Part shown: positions 15,301 through 22,790 of the stretch, piece after piece
Numbering within the stretch: the stretch's first letter is position 1
Layout of the letters: every line of letters starts with the position of its first letter
Assembly (NCBI GenBank): GCA_035997545.1
Contig: DASYIL010000116.1
Location: 1 to 32,694 of the forward strand
Direction of reading: 5' to 3'
DNA length: 32,694 bases
Source: GCA-003244245 sp035997545
GTDB lineage: Bacteria; Actinomycetota; Actinomycetes; Mycobacteriales; Pseudonocardiaceae
The notes under the pieces: generated by a model
Databases searched by the model: none
The model's input: only the letters and a program-made list of their open reading frames with translations
Told to the model about the DNA's origin: nothing
Program-made: the position numbers and the translations under genes

Positions 15301-15924
15301 GTACTCGCGCACGCTGCGGTGGTCTACGGGTACTTCCCGGCAGTCGCGGACTCCGACGCGCTGGTCGTGCTCACTCAACCGCGGCCCGACGCTCCCGAAC
15401 GATTCCGCTTCACCTTCCCTCGCCAGCGCCGCGACCGGCGGCTGTGCCTGGCCGACTTCTACCGGCCCTGGGAGGCAGCGGTGGCCGCAGGCGAGGTCGA
15501 CGTGGTGGCGATGCACCTGGTGACGATGGGGCAGGCGATCGCCGATTACGCCGCCGAGCTGTTCGCCAAGGACGCCTACCGCGACTACCTCGAGGTGCAC
15601 GGCCTAGGGGTGCAGCTGACCGAAGCGTTGGCCGAATACTGGCACCGGCGGATCCGGGAAGAGCTGCACTTCGCCTCCGGGGCCGCGGTGGCCGACGAGG
15701 ACCCCGCCGAGGTGGGGGAGTACTTCAAGCTCGGGTATCGGGGTGCCCGATTCTCGCTGGGCTATGGGGCCTGCCCGGACCTCGAGGATCGGGCGAAGAT
15801 CGTCGCGTTGCTGCAGCCGGACCGGATCGGGGTGACGCTGTCCGAAGAGTTCCAGTTGCACCCGGAGCAGTCCACCGACGCCATCGTCGCGCACCATCCG
15901 GAAGCGAAATACTTCAATGCGTGA
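12343..15924 (+). CDS. metH: Cobalamin-dependent methionine synthase
   Basis: MetH transfers a methyl group from 5-methyltetrahydrofolate via cobalamin to homocysteine. The 1193 residues contain all four modules. The homocysteine/zinc domain (1-310) has zinc ligands C224 (LNCATG), C290 and C291 (GGCCGT). The pterin domain (about 325-620) includes IGERTNANGSKAFR. The cobalamin cap and Rossmann domain has DVHDIG at 743-748, with H745 the cobalt ligand. The C-terminal activation domain has FKLGYRGARFSLGYGACPDL and binds S-adenosylmethionine. Length and order fit actinobacterial MetH (about 1190 aa). It is followed by hisE, as in mycobacteria. Confidence 0.96.
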   Translation: MSWSPLLDVVARRVLVADGAMGTMLQSVPLSLDDFAGLEGCNEILNVTRPDVVRAVHRGYLEAGADAVESNTFGANLANLAEYDIADRIRELAEAGATLAREVADEFTEPDRPRFVLGSVGPGTKLPTLGHISFAELRDAYLEQVRGLLAGGVDAVLVETSQDLLQCKAAVIGARRAMVAEGRHVPIITQVTLETTGTMLLGTEIGAALTALEPLGIDLIGLNCATGPAEMSEHLRQLSKHSRIPLSVMPNAGLPELGTDGAVYPLTPDELATALAGFVTEFGVRLVGGCCGTTGEHIAAVVEAVAGLQPRNRRPRPEPGVSSLYSAVPFRQDASVLMIGERTNANGSKAFREAMLAERFEDCVEIARTQTRDGAHLIDLCVDYVGRDGAADMAELAGRLATASTLPVMLDSTEPAVLQAGLERFGGRCVVNSVNYEDGDGPGSRYQRVMALVREHGASVVALCIDEQGQARTAEWKVRVACRLIDDLTANWGLRTCDVIVDCLTFPISTGQEEVRRDALETIEAIRELKRRYPEVQTTLGVSNVSFGLNPAARQVLNSVFLHECVQAGLDTAIVHASKIIPMARIPDEHRAVALDLVYDRRRSAAAEDPGGDYDPLQALMALFDGVTTSSSRQSRAAELAALPLFERLERRIVDGDRNGLAEDLDAALEQRPALQIINDTLLSGMKTVGDLFGSGQMQLPFVLQSAEAMKAAVAHLEPHMERSENGTADTKGRLVLATVRGDVHDIGKNLVDIILSNNGYEVVNLGIKQPISAILQAAAEHRADAIGMSGLLVKSTVIMKENLEEMNSRGLADALPVLLGGAALTRAYVENDLAELYAGEVRYARDAFEGLRLMDSIMTRKRGGTVVADPKEEAKAAERKARRQRSLRIAQARRVREREADGPAPARSDVATDVPIPAPPFWGSRVVRGIPAAEFTAMLDERATFLGQWGLRGSRSKDGPSYEELVETEGRPRLRYWLDRLTTEGVLAHAAVVYGYFPAVADSDALVVLTQPRPDAPERFRFTFPRQRRDRRLCLADFYRPWEAAVAAGEVDVVAMHLVTMGQAIADYAAELFAKDAYRDYLEVHGLGVQLTEALAEYWHRRIREELHFASGAAVADEDPAEVGEYFKLGYRGARFSLGYGACPDLEDRAKIVALLQPDRIGVTLSEEFQLHPEQSTDAIVAHHPEAKYFNA

Positions 15925-15929
15925 CCAGT

Positions 15930-15971
15930 CGTGAGTGCGTAGCAGTGTTCCCGCACCGAATGCCACTCACG
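15930..15971. repeat. Dispersed palindrome CGTGAGTG...CACTCACG, copy 1
   Basis: CGTGAGTG (15930-15937) and its reverse complement (15964-15971) flank a 26-nt centre. The same ends occur in the pafA-pafB gap at 26097-26151. It lies 5 bp after the metH stop and could act as a terminator. Confidence 0.65.
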
Positions 15972-15985
15972 TGCCAGGATGGCAC
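15971..15985 (+). promoter_or_regulatory. Hairpin just before the hisE start codon
   Basis: GTGCCA (15971-15976), loop gga, TGGCAC (15980-15985) forms a 6-bp stem ending 3 nt before the hisE GTG. If transcribed it would cover the translation start region. It abuts the dispersed palindrome. Confidence 0.45.
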
Positions 15986-15988
15986 CTC

Positions 15989-16252
15989 GTGAAGACGTTC
16001 GATGAGCTGTTCGCCGAGCTCACCGAGCGTGCCCGCAGCCGGCCGCACGGCTCGGGTACGGTGGCCGCGCTGGACGACGGGGTGCACGCCCAAGGCAAGA
16101 AGGTGCTCGAGGAGGCCGGCGAGGTGTGGATCGCCGCCGAGCACGAGTCCGACGAGCGGCTGGCGCAGGAGATCTCCCAGCTGCTCTACCGCGTTCAGGT
16201 GCTCATGCTCGGCCGGGGGATCAGCATCAGCGACGTCTACCGCTACCTGTGA
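15989..16252 (+). CDS. hisE: Phosphoribosyl-ATP pyrophosphatase
   Basis: HisE hydrolyses phosphoribosyl-ATP to phosphoribosyl-AMP and pyrophosphate, the second step of histidine synthesis. The product from GTG 15989 is 87 aa, the usual size, beginning VKTFDELFAELTERA like its relatives. The MazG-like metal site is visible as EEAGEVWIAAEHE and QEISQLLYRVQVLM. The second motif has Ser/Gln where E. coli has Ala-Asp, which as I recall is also the actinobacterial form. It is followed after 7 bp by hisG, so the two are co-transcribed. An in-frame ATG at 15935 lies inside the upstream palindrome and is rejected. Confidence 0.93.
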   Translation: MKTFDELFAELTERARSRPHGSGTVAALDDGVHAQGKKVLEEAGEVWIAAEHESDERLAQEISQLLYRVQVLMLGRGISISDVYRYL

Positions 16253-16259
16253 GGTGCCG

Positions 16260-17141
16260 ATGAGTGGGACAGTGCCGATGAATGGGAATGGCAAGATGTT
16301 GCGGGTCGCCGTGCCCAACAAAGGCACGCTGGCCGAGCCCGCCTCGGAGATGCTGGTCGAGGCGGGTTACCGGCAACGGCATGATGCCAAGGATCTGACG
16401 GTCATCGATCCCGTCAACGAGGTGGAGTTCTTCTTCCTCCGGCCCAGGGACATCTCGGTCTACGTCGGTTCCGGCGAACTGGACCTCGGGATCACCGGCC
16501 GGGACCTGGCCCTGGACTCCGAGGCCCCCGTGTCCGAGCTGCTCGCGCTCGGCTTCGGGGGGTCCACCTTCCGCTACGCCGCCCCGCTGGGCCGGGACTG
16601 GAAGATCGATGACTTGGAGGGTCTGCGGGTCGCCACTGCCTACCCCCGCTTGGTCAGGACAGACCTGGCCCGCCACGGTGTCCACGTTGAGGTGATCCGG
16701 CTGGACGGCGCGGTAGAGATCTCGGTGCAGCTGGGCGTGGCCGATGCGATCGCTGACGTGGTCGGGTCCGGGCGTACCCTGCGCCAGCACGGCCTGGCGA
16801 CCTTCGGCGACCCGATCTGCTCCTCGGAGGCGGTGCTCGTGGAGCAGGCCAACGCCGCACCGTCGCCGGAGAAGGCGCAGTTCGCGGCGCGTCTGCAGGG
16901 GGTGGTGTTCGCCCAGCAGTACCTGATTCTGGACTACGACTGTCCGCGCACCCTGCTGGACGAGGTGGTTGTCCTCACCCCCGGGCTGGAGTCGCCGACG
17001 CTGGCCCCGCTGGCCGATCCCGCCTGGGTCGCGGTACGCGCGATGGTGCCGCGCAAAGATGTCAATCGGATCATGGACGAGCTCTCCGCCCGCGGCGCCA
17101 AGGCCATCCTCGCCAGCGACATCCGCTCCTGCCGGTTCTGA
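16260..17141 (+). CDS. hisG: ATP phosphoribosyltransferase, long form
   Basis: HisG condenses ATP with PRPP, the first and feedback-controlled step of histidine synthesis. The 293-aa product has LRVAVPNKGTLAEPA at the start and YVGSGELDLGITGRDL. The PRPP-binding region is DAIADVVGSGRTL. The C-terminal ACT-like regulatory domain is about residues 215-293 and ends ILASDIRSCRF. This is the hexameric long form that does not need HisZ. ATG 16260 has GAGG at 16251-16254. In-frame ATGs at 16278 and 16296 are alternatives; the last would give the usual MLRVAVPNKG start. Its stop is 4 bp from the end of the convergent nuclease gene. Confidence 0.95.
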   Translation: MSGTVPMNGNGKMLRVAVPNKGTLAEPASEMLVEAGYRQRHDAKDLTVIDPVNEVEFFFLRPRDISVYVGSGELDLGITGRDLALDSEAPVSELLALGFGGSTFRYAAPLGRDWKIDDLEGLRVATAYPRLVRTDLARHGVHVEVIRLDGAVEISVQLGVADAIADVVGSGRTLRQHGLATFGDPICSSEAVLVEQANAAPSPEKAQFAARLQGVVFAQQYLILDYDCPRTLLDEVVVLTPGLESPTLAPLADPAWVAVRAMVPRKDVNRIMDELSARGAKAILASDIRSCRF

Positions 17142-17145
17142 GGCC

Positions 17146-18057
17146 CTACTCCGCCCGGTCGCGTGCGGTCGCGGTGCCCGCGCCGGCCGGATCCGGCCAG
17201 CCCGGGTAGGGGGGTGGCGTGCCGCCGAACGCTGGGCAGCGCGGCTTGTGATCGCACCAGTCACACATCCGACTGGGGTTGGGCCGAAAGTCACCGCTGT
17301 GCGCGGCGCGCAGGATCGCTGACCAGATCGCGGCGAGAGTACGCTCGAAGCGCACCAACTCCACCTTATCCGGGGTGTAATTCAATGCCTGCCGGTCAGC
17401 CAGGTACATAAGCCGCAGTTGGCGCGGCACTACCCCGCGGATACGCAGCAGAACCAGGGCGTAAAACTTCATCTGGAACAGCGCCTTGGCCTCGAAGACC
17501 TCCCGCGGTGCAGCGCCGGACTTGTAGTCCACCACGCGAATCTCCCCGGTGGGGGCGACGTCGAGCCGGTCGATGTATCCCCGCAGCAGCAGCGGCTCGC
17601 CCCCGGCAGCTGGCAGCTCCGCCTCCACCAGGACCTCACAGGCTTCGGGCTGAACCAGCCGCGGGTCCTCCAGCGCGAAGTAGGCCCCCACCAGCGCGCG
17701 CGCCGAATCGAGCCACTTGGTGAGCTCCGGATCCTCGGGGCCGGCGAACAGTTCGGCCAGCTCGGGGTTGCCGGCCAGCACGTCGCGCCAGACCGGCTCA
17801 ACCAGCTCGTGTGCGACCTCGGGGTCCCGCCGTTGCGGGGGTAGCGCGAACAGCCGCTCCAACACGGCGTGCACCACGGTACCGCGGACCTGTACCCGGC
17901 TCGGTGTCTCGGGCAGCCGGTCGACTGCCCGGAAGCGGTAGAGCAGCGGGCACTGCTTGAAGTCCGCCGCCCGCGACGGTGACAGCGCCGGGCGCCGGTG
18001 GGTGGCGGTGCCGGTGATGGGCACGACCGCTGGGCCGTTCGCCAGGATCTCTGTCAT
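17146..18057 (-). CDS. RecB-family PD-(D/E)XK nuclease with probable Fe-S cluster
   Basis: This 303-aa protein (from ATG 18057) is the Rv2119-type RecB-like exonuclease. The nuclease core is RGYIDRLDV followed by IRVVDYKSG and a downstream QMKFYALVL helix. Four Cys fit the AddB/Cas4-type iron-sulfur pattern: C36 in FKQCPLLYRFR, and C265, C268 and C274 in CDWCDHKPRC. It probably acts in DNA repair. The start is chosen because TACCCT lies 7 nt upstream (leaderless pattern); a longer in-frame start exists at 18105. It is divergent from trmI. There is no CRISPR array in the window, so a Cas4 role is not supported. Confidence 0.88.
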   Translation of the reverse strand: MTEILANGPAVVPITGTATHRRPALSPSRAADFKQCPLLYRFRAVDRLPETPSRVQVRGTVVHAVLERLFALPPQRRDPEVAHELVEPVWRDVLAGNPELAELFAGPEDPELTKWLDSARALVGAYFALEDPRLVQPEACEVLVEAELPAAGGEPLLLRGYIDRLDVAPTGEIRVVDYKSGAAPREVFEAKALFQMKFYALVLLRIRGVVPRQLRLMYLADRQALNYTPDKVELVRFERTLAAIWSAILRAAHSGDFRPNPSRMCDWCDHKPRCPAFGGTPPPYPGWPDPAGAGTATARDRAE

Positions 18058-18064
18058 GGCTGGC

Positions 18065-18070
18065 AGGGTA
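18065..18070 (-). promoter_or_regulatory. -10 element TACCCT of the RecB-like gene, leaderless
   Basis: Read on the minus strand, TACCCT is separated by 7 nt from ATG 18057. Confidence 0.45.
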
Positions 18071-18113
18071 GGCGAGCCCCACGACAGCTCTGGGTCTGCC
18101 ACCATGACCGGCC

Positions 18114-18956
18114 GTGACCCGATCCAGCAGACCGTTCCAACCCGGCGATCGGGTGCAGCTCACCGACCCCAAGGGACGCCAGCACACGGTACTGCTGGAG
18201 CCTGGTGCGCAGTTCCACACCCATCGCGGTGCGCTGGCCCACGATGATCTGATCGGGCTGCCCGAGGGCAGCGTCGTTACCTCCGCCGCGGGGACGCGGT
18301 ATCTCGCGCTGCGCCCACTGCTGGCCGACTATGTGCTGTCCATGCCGCGCGGGGCCCAGGTGATCTATCCCAAGGACGCCGCGCAGATCCTGATGTGGGG
18401 AGACATCTTCCCCGGTGCACGGGTGCTCGAGGCCGGGGCCGGCTCGGGGGCGTTGACCTGTTCGCTGCTGCGCGCGGTGGGGGAGCGCGGCGGCGTGACG
18501 TCCTACGAGGCACGCCCCGACCACGCCGAACACGCCGCGCGCAATGTTGAGCGGTTCTTCGGGACCTCGCCGCCGAACTGGCAGCTGCAGGTGGCCGACC
18601 TGGCTACCCATCCTACCGATCAGGCGGTGGATCGCGCGGTGCTCGACATGGTCCATCCGTGGGAGGTGCTGCCCACGGTCTCGGCCGCGTTGGTCCCCGG
18701 TGGCGTGCTCACCGTCTACGTGGCCACCACCACCCAGCTGTCCCGAATCACCGAGGAGCTGCGAGAGGCCGGCTGCTACACCGAGCCACAGGCCTGGGAG
18801 ACCCTGCTGCGGCCCTGGCATGTGGTCGGACTGGCGGTGCGCCCGGAGCACCGGATGGTCGCGCACACCGCATTTCTGCTCACCGCCCGGCGGCTGGCCG
18901 AGGGTGTCGTGGCGCCCCCGCAGCGCAAACCCAGCCGGTCGAACCGGCGTCTGTAG
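18114..18956 (+). CDS. trmI: tRNA (adenine-58-N1)-methyltransferase
   Basis: TrmI methylates A58 in the T-loop of tRNAs. The product from GTG 18114 is 280 aa, the same length as its well-studied mycobacterial relative Rv2118c. An N-terminal beta domain (FQPGDRVQLTDPKGRQHTV) precedes the Rossmann methyltransferase core. That core has the SAM motif VLEAGAGSGALT at about 104-115, YEARPDHAEHAARNV, and the catalytic-region AVLDMVHPWE. An ATG at 18104 is out of frame. The gene is divergent from the RecB-like nuclease and just upstream of mpa, a conserved actinobacterial arrangement. Confidence 0.94.
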   Translation: MTRSSRPFQPGDRVQLTDPKGRQHTVLLEPGAQFHTHRGALAHDDLIGLPEGSVVTSAAGTRYLALRPLLADYVLSMPRGAQVIYPKDAAQILMWGDIFPGARVLEAGAGSGALTCSLLRAVGERGGVTSYEARPDHAEHAARNVERFFGTSPPNWQLQVADLATHPTDQAVDRAVLDMVHPWEVLPTVSAALVPGGVLTVYVATTTQLSRITEELREAGCYTEPQAWETLLRPWHVVGLAVRPEHRMVAHTAFLLTARRLAEGVVAPPQRKPSRSNRRL

Positions 18957-18999
18957 TCCCCGTGTGCAGCGTACCTCGCAGTTATGGCGCCCAGTCCCG

Positions 19000-19005
19000 T
19001 ACCGT
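19000..19005 (+). promoter_or_regulatory. Possible -10 element TACCGT of mpa
   Basis: TACCGT would start transcription near 19012, giving a leader of about 29 nt that contains the strong ribosome site GGGAGGAGG (19026-19034). No clear -35 is seen. Confidence 0.35.
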
Positions 19006-19040
19006 TAATGGTCAGAGAACCATGCGGGAGGAGGTGCCTC

Positions 19041-20825
19041 GTGCAGCACGATCATCCCAGCGACCGGACCGCCGAGGGTCGGGAACGAATCGACTCCGCT
19101 CTGGCCGCCCAGATCAGAGTCCTCGAGGATGAGGTGACACTGCTGCGTCGTCGGCTGACCGAGTCACCCCGCCACGTCCGGCTGCTCGAGGAGCGCCTCG
19201 CTGAGGCCTCCGTGTCGGTCGCGCAGCTCACCGAGCGCAACGCCAAACTGGTCGAGACGCTGCGGGAGGCCCGCGGCCAGCTTCTCGCGTTGCGCGAAGA
19301 AGTCGACCGGCTGGCCCAGCCGCCCAGCGGCTATGGCGTGTTCGTCGCCGGCTACGACGACGGCACCGTGGACGTGTTCACCTCCGGCCGCCGGATGCGG
19401 GTGGCGGTGTCGCCCGCAGTGGAGCTCCCGGAGCTGCGCCGCGGGCAGAGTGTGCGGCTCAACGAGGCGCTCACGGTCGTCGAGGCAGGCGCCTTCGAGT
19501 TGACCGGCGAAGTGTGTGCGCTACGCGAAGTGCTCGACGGTGACCAGCGGGCGCTGGTCGTCGGGCACGCCGACGAGGAACGTGTGGTGTGGCTGGCCGA
19601 CCCCCTGATCCCGGGCCCGGCGAACCCCGACGCCGTGCCGCTCAAGCCGGGTGACTCCCTGTTGGTGGACACCAAGGCCGCGTACGCCTACGAACGGGTG
19701 CCCAAGGCCGAGGTCGAGGACCTCGTGCTGGAGGAGGTCCCCAACGTCGGGTACGAGGACATCGGCGGCCTGGCCAACCAGATCGAGCAGATCCGCGACG
19801 CCGTCGAGCTGCCGTTCCTGCACGCTGACCTGTTCCGCGAATACGAGCTGCGCCCGCCCAAGGGCGTGCTGCTCTACGGCCCGCCCGGATGCGGCAAGAC
19901 CCTAATCGCCAAGGCGGTGGCCAACTCGCTGGCCAAGAAGGTGGCCCAGGTCCGCGGAGACATCGAGGCCAAAAGTTACTTCCTCAACATCAAGGGCCCT
20001 GAACTGCTCAACAAATTCGTCGGGGAGACCGAGCGGCACATTCGGCTGATCTTCCAGCGCGCCCGGGAGAAGGCATCAGAAGGCACCCCGGTCATCGTGT
20101 TCTTCGACGAGATGGACTCGATCTTCCGCACCCGTGGGTCGGGCGTGTCCTCCGACGTCGAGACGACGATCGTGCCGCAGCTGCTCAGCGAGATCGACGG
20201 CGTGGAGGGGCTGGAAAACGTCATCGTCATCGGCGCCTCCAACCGCGAGGACATGATCGATCCGGCGATCCTGCGTCCCGGACGCCTTGACGTGAAGATC
20301 AAGATCGAGCGCCCGGACGCCGAAGCGGCCAAGGACGTCTTCTCCAAGTACCTGCGGACGACGCTACCGCTGCACGCCGACGACCTAGCCGAGTTCGGAC
20401 ACGACCGCCAGGCCTGCATTCAGGCGATGATCCAGGGCACCGTCGAACGGATGTACGCCGCGACCGAGGAGAACCGTTTCCTGGAGGTCACCTACGCCAA
20501 CGGCGACAAGGAAGTCCTCTACTTCCGCGACTTCAACTCTGGTGCGATGATCCAGAACATCGTGGACCGGGCGAAGAAGAAGGCGATCAAGGCGGTGCTG
20601 GAGACCGGCCAGCCAGGGTTGCGGATGACCAACCTGCTCGACTCGATCGTCGACGAGTTCGCCGAGAACGAGGACCTGCCCAACACCACCAACCCCGACG
20701 ACTGGGCGCGGATCTCGGGCAAGAAGGGGGAGCGGATCGTCTACATCCGCACCCTGGTCACCGGCAAGAACGCCGACTCCGGTCGAGCCATCGACACCGC
20801 CACCAACACCGGCCAGTACCTGTAG
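19041..20825 (+). CDS. mpa: Proteasome-associated AAA+ ATPase (Mpa/ARC)
   Basis: Mpa recognises pupylated proteins, unfolds them with ATP and threads them into the 20S proteasome. The 594-aa product starts at GTG 19041 behind GGGAGGAGG; an in-frame start at 18984 is upstream of that site and rejected. Residues about 20-95 form the N-terminal coiled coil that captures Pup. OB-fold domains follow (about 95-240). The AAA+ core has Walker A GPPGCGKT (280-287) and Walker B VFFDE (D356/E357). The C-terminus is QYL, the tail that docks into the proteasome alpha ring. It heads the proteasome cluster. Confidence 0.96.
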   Translation: MQHDHPSDRTAEGRERIDSALAAQIRVLEDEVTLLRRRLTESPRHVRLLEERLAEASVSVAQLTERNAKLVETLREARGQLLALREEVDRLAQPPSGYGVFVAGYDDGTVDVFTSGRRMRVAVSPAVELPELRRGQSVRLNEALTVVEAGAFELTGEVCALREVLDGDQRALVVGHADEERVVWLADPLIPGPANPDAVPLKPGDSLLVDTKAAYAYERVPKAEVEDLVLEEVPNVGYEDIGGLANQIEQIRDAVELPFLHADLFREYELRPPKGVLLYGPPGCGKTLIAKAVANSLAKKVAQVRGDIEAKSYFLNIKGPELLNKFVGETERHIRLIFQRAREKASEGTPVIVFFDEMDSIFRTRGSGVSSDVETTIVPQLLSEIDGVEGLENVIVIGASNREDMIDPAILRPGRLDVKIKIERPDAEAAKDVFSKYLRTTLPLHADDLAEFGHDRQACIQAMIQGTVERMYAATEENRFLEVTYANGDKEVLYFRDFNSGAMIQNIVDRAKKKAIKAVLETGQPGLRMTNLLDSIVDEFAENEDLPNTTNPDDWARISGKKGERIVYIRTLVTGKNADSGRAIDTATNTGQYL

Positions 20826-20852
20826 GGCACTGTCCTGCTCTGCGGATATCGG

Positions 20853-20868
20853 GGCGGCCCGGGCCGCC
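20853..20868. promoter_or_regulatory. 16-bp perfect palindrome between mpa and dop
   Basis: GGCGGCCCGGGCCGCC is fully self-complementary. It lies 28 bp after the mpa stop and 16 bp before the dop -10 element, overlapping where a -35 would be. It could be a terminator for mpa or an operator for dop. Confidence 0.5.
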
Positions 20869-20883
20869 TGTGCCGCACACACG

Positions 20884-20889
20884 TACGCT
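20884..20889 (+). promoter_or_regulatory. -10 element TACGCT of dop, leaderless
   Basis: TACGCT is followed by cggagt (6 nt) and ATG 20896. Confidence 0.5.
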
Positions 20890-20895
20890 CGGAGT

Positions 20896-22419
20896 ATGCG
20901 CCGGATCATGGGGACCGAGGTGGAGTACGGCATATCGGTGCCCGGGGATAGCTCCGCCAACCCTGTCCTGACCTCGACCCAGGTCGTGCTGGCCTACGCT
21001 GCGGCGGCCGAAGTGCCGCGCGCCAAGCGAGCCCGGTGGGACTACGAGGTGGAATCCCCGCTGCGGGACGCCCGCGGGTTCGACCTCGGTATCCCCGGAG
21101 TCGCACAGCCTGACCCAGAACTGGACGATCTGGGCGCGGCGAACGTCATCCTGACCAACGGCGCCCGGCTGTACGTGGACCACGCGCACCCGGAGTTCTC
21201 CGCCCCTGAGGTCACCAATCCGCGCGACGCGGTGATCTGGGACAAGGCCGGAGAGCGGATCATGGAGGAAGCCGCGCTGCGCGCCCGCACGGTCCCCGAC
21301 CAGCCTCCCTTCCAACTGTATAAGAACAACGTCGACGGCAAGGGCGCCTCCTACGGCGCCCACGAGAACTATTTGATGGCGCGCTCCACGCCGTTCACCT
21401 TGGTCATCGCCGGGTTGACCCCGTTTTTCACCTCCCGCCAGGTGTTCTGTGGGTCCGGGCGGGTGGGCATCGGGCCGGCGGGAGAACACGCTGGATTCCA
21501 GCTGTCCCAGCGGGCGGACTACATCGAGGTCGAGGTCGGGCTGGAGACCACGCTCAAGCGCGGCATCATCAATACCCGGGATGAACCACACGCCGACGCC
21601 GACAAGTACCGGCGGCTGCACGTCATCATCGGCGACGCCAACCTCGCTGAGTACTCCACCTACCTCAAGGTCGGCACTACCGCACTGGTACTGGACCTGA
21701 TCGAGGCCGGGGAACGCTTCGACGACCTGCGGCTGGTCGACGCCGTACGGGCGGTCCACACGATCAGCCGCGACCCGTCCCTGCAGGCGACGGTGGAAAT
21801 CTCCGGTGGTCGCCACTTCACTGGCCTGGACCTGCAGTGGGCCTACCACGAGCGGGTCGCGCGGTTCTTCGCGCACAACGGTGGCCCAGATAACATGTCC
21901 GACAGCACTGCCGACATGGCCGAGCACGTCCTTAGCACCTGGGGTGAGGTGCTCGATGCGCTCGCGCGGGACCCGATGGAGTGCGCCGACCGGCTGGACT
22001 GGCCGGCCAAGCTGCAGCTACTCGAAGGCTACCGGGCTCGGGACGGTCTGGGATGGGCCTCGCCGCGGCTGCACCTGGTGGATCTGCAGTACTCCGATGT
22101 GCGGATGCACAAGGGATTGTACAACCGCTTGGTGACCCGCGGCTCGATGAAGCGGCTGGTCACCGAGGAGGAGGTGCGCGCGGCCATCACCCGGCCGCCG
22201 GAGGACACTCGCGCGTACTTCCGCGGTCGGTGTCTGGAGCGCTATGCCACGGAGGTGGCGGCGGCATCCTGGGACTCGGTGATCTTCGATCTGGGCCGCG
22301 AGTCCCTGGTCCGCATCCCTACCCTGGAGCCGCTGCGGGGCACCCGCGCACACGTCGGGGAGCTGCTGGATGCCTCCGACACCGCTGCGGAGCTAGTGGA
22401 GGCACTCACCCGAGGCTGA
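20896..22419 (+). CDS. dop: Pup deamidase / depupylase
   Basis: Dop converts the C-terminal Gln of Pup to Glu and removes Pup from substrates. The 507 aa fit the family (about 500). The glutamine-synthetase-like fold shows the metal-binding start MRRIMGTEVEYGIS (E8, E10) and the catalytic Asp D95 in LYVDHAHPEF. The Dop-specific insert (about residues 45-82, WDYEVESPLRDARGFDLG) separates it from PafA. Later motifs include NARDEPHADADKYRRLH-like INTRDEPHADADKY and HVIIGDANLAEYSTYLKVG. Pup here ends in GGQ, so the deamidase step is needed. The paralogue pafA lies 2.3 kb downstream. Confidence 0.96.
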   Translation: MRRIMGTEVEYGISVPGDSSANPVLTSTQVVLAYAAAAEVPRAKRARWDYEVESPLRDARGFDLGIPGVAQPDPELDDLGAANVILTNGARLYVDHAHPEFSAPEVTNPRDAVIWDKAGERIMEEAALRARTVPDQPPFQLYKNNVDGKGASYGAHENYLMARSTPFTLVIAGLTPFFTSRQVFCGSGRVGIGPAGEHAGFQLSQRADYIEVEVGLETTLKRGIINTRDEPHADADKYRRLHVIIGDANLAEYSTYLKVGTTALVLDLIEAGERFDDLRLVDAVRAVHTISRDPSLQATVEISGGRHFTGLDLQWAYHERVARFFAHNGGPDNMSDSTADMAEHVLSTWGEVLDALARDPMECADRLDWPAKLQLLEGYRARDGLGWASPRLHLVDLQYSDVRMHKGLYNRLVTRGSMKRLVTEEEVRAAITRPPEDTRAYFRGRCLERYATEVAAASWDSVIFDLGRESLVRIPTLEPLRGTRAHVGELLDASDTAAELVEALTRG

Positions 22420-22442
22420 CCACCTGGCTGATATGGCAGCGG

Positions 22443-22465
22443 TTGTCGGTGTTGCTGGGTACTGT
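22443..22465 (+). promoter_or_regulatory. RecA-NDp / PafBC-type DNA-damage promoter of pup
   Basis: TTGTCGGTG (22443-22451), 8 nt, then TACTGT (22460-22465). This matches the actinobacterial LexA-independent DNA-damage promoter consensus TTGTCRGTG-N8-TANNNT, which is activated by PafBC. Transcription would start near 22472 and give a leader of about 28 nt with GGGAGG before ATG 22500. pafB and pafC are encoded 3.7 kb downstream. Confidence 0.8.
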
Positions 22466-22499
22466 TTGGCTCTAAGACAACTTCGGTCCGGGAGGCGAG

Positions 22500-22694
22500 A
22501 TGTCCCAGGAGAAGGTGCAGCGCCAAGGCGGCGGCGGCGGAGACGACGAGACGACCGACCGCGCGGCGGCCGGTCAGGAACGTCGGGAGAAGCTCGGTGA
22601 GGACGTGGACGCGATCCTCGACGAGATCGATGAAGTGCTCGAGGAGAACGCCGAGGACTTCGTCCGAGCCTATGTCCAGAAGGGCGGCCAGTGA
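22500..22694 (+). CDS. pup: Prokaryotic ubiquitin-like protein Pup
   Basis: Pup is the protein tag that marks proteins for the proteasome. The 64-aa sequence is disordered and acidic, with the conserved C-terminal helix region ILDEIDEVLEENAEDFVRAYVQKGGQ (only landmarks: ILDEID at about 38, FVRAYVQKGGQ at the end). The last residue is Gln, so Dop must deamidate it before PafA can use it. ATG 22500 is preceded by GGGAGG. The promoter region has a PafBC-type damage motif. Confidence 0.98.
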   Translation: MSQEKVQRQGGGGGDDETTDRAAAGQERREKLGEDVDAILDEIDEVLEENAEDFVRAYVQKGGQ

Positions 22695-22790
22695 CAGATC
22701 GCCCGAGGGGTACCGGCATCATGCTGCCGACAGCGAGTAACCGCGACATGGGCAACTGGGACAACGGGAGCTAGGAGACGATCACAGCCG

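Noticed and set aside
17146..18057. Cas4 of a CRISPR system
   Set aside because: No CRISPR array or other cas gene is in the window, and the gene sits in housekeeping synteny.
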